Made by a program: the position numbers and the translations under genes. 64,000 nucleotides of DNA from Kryptolebias marmoratus (lineage: Eukaryota > Chordata > Actinopteri > Cyprinodontiformes > Rivulidae), in the NCBI RefSeq assembly GCF_001649575.2, contig NC_051431.1, positions 24,208,079 to 24,272,078 of the forward strand, in the 5' to 3' direction. Shown piece by piece: positions 60,511 to 64,000 of the stretch. Numbering within the stretch: the first letter of the stretch is position 1; each line of letters starts with the position of its first letter. Below the pieces are notes generated by a model. It was given only the letters and a program-made list of their open reading frames with translations, did not search any database and was not told the DNA's origin.

Positions 60511-62073
60511 GAGCAATGAAGATGTGAGAGGGGGGGGATAACTGGTATATTAAAAAAAATACAATAAGAAAACAGGAAAAGTAGATTAGTTTTAAAAGAC
60601 TTACAGACAGGAGAGAAGAAGGAGAAACTTACGGAGCAACAAAATATTGTGAGATTATCTCACATTTCAGCTCAGTCTGAACATCTCATCATGACTTCTA
60701 GAAACACGTTACAGCGTTCAGTTTTGGGAACTCCAGTTTTCCTCCGGAAACTAAGGAAGTCGGAGGGAGAGCGTAAAGATGAAGAGCAAACACAGAGGTA
60801 GTGAAGACTCTCCAGGCCGGAACACGAAGCAGAGGACAAACACAAGTGGCCTGGTGTTTAGGCCTGTTGCTACAAAACAGCCACTCAACAATGGACACTT
60901 TGACACGGAAACGAGATGAGAGGCGAAGAGGAAGAGAAGAAGAACTGGGACATTTTCACAGTCGCCCCCCCCCCCCTGCAGGACAGCAGGCTGCCTCTGA
61001 GCTCTCTCGTTCCAAAGCCTACTTGAAAGTGAAACAAAACCCGTCCAAGGCGAAGGGAAGCCACCTCAGTTGGCACCGCCGCCCTGCTAAAGCGTGGCGT
61101 AACAAAGGAGCGGAATTTATTTGGAAACTGAGGAGTGTGTACGAGTGCACAGTCGACCCCCCCACACCCCCCACACCCCACACCCCTTCATCAATACAGA
61201 TTACAGACATGTACCACAGATGGCTAGCGCGTCTCGTCTTTTCACCGCCGCTGCCGCCGAGAATAATGGCCAGTGGTGGCCCCTCCTCCTCCCGCACTCC
61301 CCCCTCCTCCCTTTTTCTCTTTTGTCAGCACGTGTGTCCGTCAAATGGAAGCGTGTGTCTGGGACAATGGCAGCCAGACAAAGAGTCCACCTACCCCCCA
61401 CCAGGATGCTGAATAGGGGGGCACGTGGGCCTTGTCATCGAGGGAACAATGGCGCTGGGGCAACAGGAGGGGGAGAGGGTGTGGCATCCCAGCAGTGACC
61501 ATGAGGTGCCGCCTGGGTGGCCCTGAGGTCACGATCGACCCTGAAGGATTTCAGTCACTTTAACAGAAAGGAAAACGTCCACAATGAAAGAATGAAATCT
61601 ATGGTGATAATTGAAATTTGGCAGCTGTTCTACTGAGCCGAATTACGGTCACAGTTCTACTTCCTGGTTTGGAAGTTAATACAGGAAGGGACACATTTCA
61701 ACCCCGTGAACCCACACGTTATTTATCACACGTGAGCATGATGTGTCAAATGTGTTTTTTTCTCTCTGCTTCATTTGACTTTTGTATGAAGATTACCTAT
61801 CTCGAGCTATTTTGAGTAACGTCATAAAACAGCACTATAAAATGTGTCACACTAAACAAACTTGCAGTGCTACAACATGTCACTCCTACCATCGCTCAGA
61901 CCAGTTTTTCTTTCCTTTTCCAGGCAGCCACTGACTCCATTTATTCCAGAACGACCTAAAGTCTGCCTGAGATCAGTAATCTATTGCTTTTACATCCCCT
62001 ACAGCTTTCTGTGCGTGAGTGGAGGAGCAACTGGAGCGAAACCATTACAGCTCTTCTGACGAATGCTCTCAGG
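60511..62073. other. GC-rich unique region, no supported gene
   Basis: 60960-61500 is C- and G-run-rich with scattered CpG (caccgccgctgccgccgaga). Overlapping frames on both strands, including 203 codons at 60801-61412, look like composition effects. It could be a CpG island or regulatory sequence. Confidence 0.35.
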
Positions 62074-62690
62074 GTAGTATCTCACTGGGCTGCAACTGTT
62101 GGAGCCTAGCTGGTGAACGACATTTGAAAGGGAGTCTCCCAAAAGTCTCAAAACGTTTTCAGGGCTTCTCAGTTTTCTTGCGTGAGTTGCAGTTGCTTGA
62201 ATTTTGAACGTGTTTAAAATCTGTGTGCAACCAACTCTCTCTAAATAGACACAGAGTTTTCACAGATGACTCAAACCATTTCAATTTAGTTTTTTTTAAT
62301 TGTAAAACAATAAAACTGTCTTTTGACACATGCATGGGAGCTTTTCTTATGACACAAAAAAGGCTACAGCCTTGAATGTGTAGGTGTAACCCAGGGGTGG
62401 GCAACCCTGCTCCTCGAGGGTCACTATCCTGCATGTTTTCCTTGCTTCCTTGGTCCAACACACCTGATTCAGTGGTTAAATTATCTCTTCATGTTCTGCA
62501 GAAGCCTGTTAATCAGCCATTGATTGAAATCAGGTGTGTTGGAGCAGAGAAACAAGTAAAACATGCAAGATGGTGGCCCTGGAGGACCAGGATTGCCCAC
62601 CCCTGGTCTAACCTTAAATGATCCAAATCTGACTTTCCTTATTTCAGTGTGGTAATCCTGTGGAGTAAATTAAACATCCTGTAAATTAAA
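62074..62690 (+). mobile_element. Inverted-repeat family B copy interrupted by a hAT MITE
   Basis: It begins agggtagtatctcactgggc tgcaactgttggag and follows 22895-23510 to about 62391. After the nested MITE it resumes at gatccaaatctgactt, matching ggtccaaatctgccca. The right end is missing next to the Tc1-like relic. Confidence 0.6.
62392..62605. mobile_element. hAT MITE, copy 2 (214 bp)
   Basis: Ends caggggtgggcaaccctg and caggattgcccacccctg, flanked by gtgtaacc (62384-62391) and gtctaacc (62606-62613), 7 of 8 matching. Same length as the copy at 30825 and very similar throughout. Confidence 0.85.
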
Positions 62691-62699
62691 TAATAAAAA

Positions 62700-63240
62700 C
62701 CTAATAATAAATCTCAATCAGAGTTTGCCAAAACGCATGTGGAAGACTCCATGGTCAAGTGTTTCGTGGCAGCCGGTTCTGTGGAGATGTGGTTTTCTGT
62801 TTGCCACTCTCCTATAAAGCTGAGATGGGTGAAAACCTGGGCAACAGTTGTTATATATACAGTCTCCTTCAGAGTCACAGGTGTCTTGGTGGTCTGTCTC
62901 TCTCTCACTATTCTCCTTCTTCACAGTCACTCAGTTTGTGAGGACGGCCTGCTCTTGGTAGATTTACAGATGCCCCATGTTCCTTCCATCTCTTAATGAT
63001 GGATTTAACAGAACCCCTGGGGATGTTTAGGGCCTTGGAAAATCCTTTTGTATCCACGTATCCATGTATTTTTCAACAATCTTTTCTCTAAGTTTAGTTA
63101 GGACAGCCACTTTAAAGGGGGGTGAATATTTATGCAATCACATATTTTACATTACATAATTTCATTTAGATGGCATCACTGTGTAGAAGTTTGACTTCAC
63201 TTTGACTCTGAACACACTGAATACTTTTTATAGGCACTGT
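62700..63240 (-). mobile_element. Degenerate Tc1/mariner-like element
   Basis: In reverse orientation, the text aaaggattttccaaggccct aaacatccccagg and tctgttaaatccatcatta matches 57225-57290. The upper end, read on the minus strand, is tacagtgcctataaaaagta ttc, a Tc1-type terminus. No intact frame. Confidence 0.65.
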
Positions 63241-63976
63241 AGGTGGATGGGGGAACAGTGATTGTTTGACTGTTTTTTGCTTAAAATGCCTAAAACACCC
63301 ATTCCTAGCATAAAACTATAGAGCCCTGAGTGGATCATTGGTGCAGCTGGCACAAAAATAACAGGAATACTAGCAGCGTGTTGGTAAGACTCCAACAACG
63401 TGCACACGAAAAAGCCGGTTTGAGGTCTTAAGAATGACTTCTGGTGGTAACGCAAAGCAGTGAACTGTGTTAAAGATTTATAACTAAAAGTCAATGGGGA
63501 CACAGCTGGCAGGTTGAACAGCATGCCCCCCAAAGCTGCTCCTGACACACCCGTACAGACTGTGCCTGTGCGCCATAAAACTGATGCCCACGAGGAAGCA
63601 TCAAACAACCCAGCTGGTTGCCCCTGCAGCCTGAAGCCCCCACCCCCCACCCCCCATTGCTTCAGCAGTATCTTCACAGATACAACACCACTTCTGGGAC
63701 ACCTTTGACGCAACTTATTGGATTAGGTCCCGAACAGAAGGGGGTCTGTCTCTAGGTGCTTGTATTTATGTGCGTGCACTCAAGACCGTACACGCTTGTT
63801 TGCAAGTGTAGCTTTGTTCTGTGGGGGTCAGGGCGCATTGTGGCAGGGAAGGAGGGACAAACGCTTGGAACAGCTGGGCTAAGTCTGCAGGGGGGGACAC
63901 ACTGAGGGGGTGTGGATGCTAGAGGGAAGTGAGGGGACAAAGGGGCAAAATAGAAGGAAAGGGGCAGACACGTACA
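63241..63976. other. Intergenic, nothing recognised
   Basis: The 161-codon minus frame at 63228-63713 has no recognisable domain and overlaps the Tc1-like end, so it is not called. Confidence 0.45.
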
Positions 63977-64000
63977 TCCAGGCAGGCAGGCAGGCAGGCA
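63977..64000. repeat. (GGCA)n microsatellite running off the window
   Basis: Five to six ggca units up to the last base; the full length is not visible. Confidence 0.9.

Noticed and set aside
60801..61412. 203-codon plus-strand frame in GC-rich DNA
   Set aside because: Overlapping frames on both strands are similarly open, as expected from GC-rich composition. No domain or start context.
63228..63713. 161-codon minus-strand frame
   Set aside because: Its end overlaps a Tc1-type terminus, with no domain and irregular composition.

Overview
The window is nuclear DNA from a teleost fish. The evidence is a multi-exon vertebrate gene with consensus GT-AG introns, a dense load of fish-type transposons (Tf1/sushi-type Ty3/Gypsy, Rex3/RTE LINE pieces, Tc1/mariner and hAT relics, many MITE-like inverted-repeat elements), and long CA, GA, TATC and GATA microsatellites. 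I cannot name the species. There is no operon, CRISPR array, rRNA or tRNA gene that I can support.

Layout. 1-6395 is a nearly complete Ty3/Gypsy chromovirus. Two LTRs flank gag and a pol that is broken by a frameshift, an in-frame stop and loss of the C-terminal chromodomain. The LTR copies agree at every base over the 913 bp that can be compared. 6396-12300 is 3' flank with repeats. 12506-32298 on the minus strand is the coding body of numbl (NUMB-like): eight coding exons that join into one 2214-nt frame (737 residues plus stop). Every junction is GT-AG and phase-consistent. A candidate upstream first coding exon lies at 49180-49220, in frame with the body, which would add 22 residues and put the promoter just beyond a GA/CT tract near 49.4 kb. 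From 49.5 to 64 kb I see no convincing coding exon, only repeats, some GC-rich unique sequence and one possible conserved regulatory block.

How the parts work together. The only host gene seen is numbl, an endocytic adaptor and Notch antagonist. Its introns have been filled by transposons, several nested: a MITE inside Rex3, a hAT MITE inside another MITE, and hAT MITEs inside two larger inverted-repeat elements. The Gypsy element shows two readable control devices. One is a UUUAAAA slippery site followed by a well-formed H-type pseudoknot at the gag/pol overlap. The other is a 10-nt complementarity between the presumed RNA start in the LTR and the site just after the LTR, as expected for self-primed reverse transcription in the Tf1/sushi group.

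No wholly new biological system is visible. The best candidates for follow-up are the frameshift pseudoknot, the self-priming pair, the numbl N-terminal exon and the unclassified inverted-repeat families. All statements come from reading the sequence; no alignments or database searches were run.
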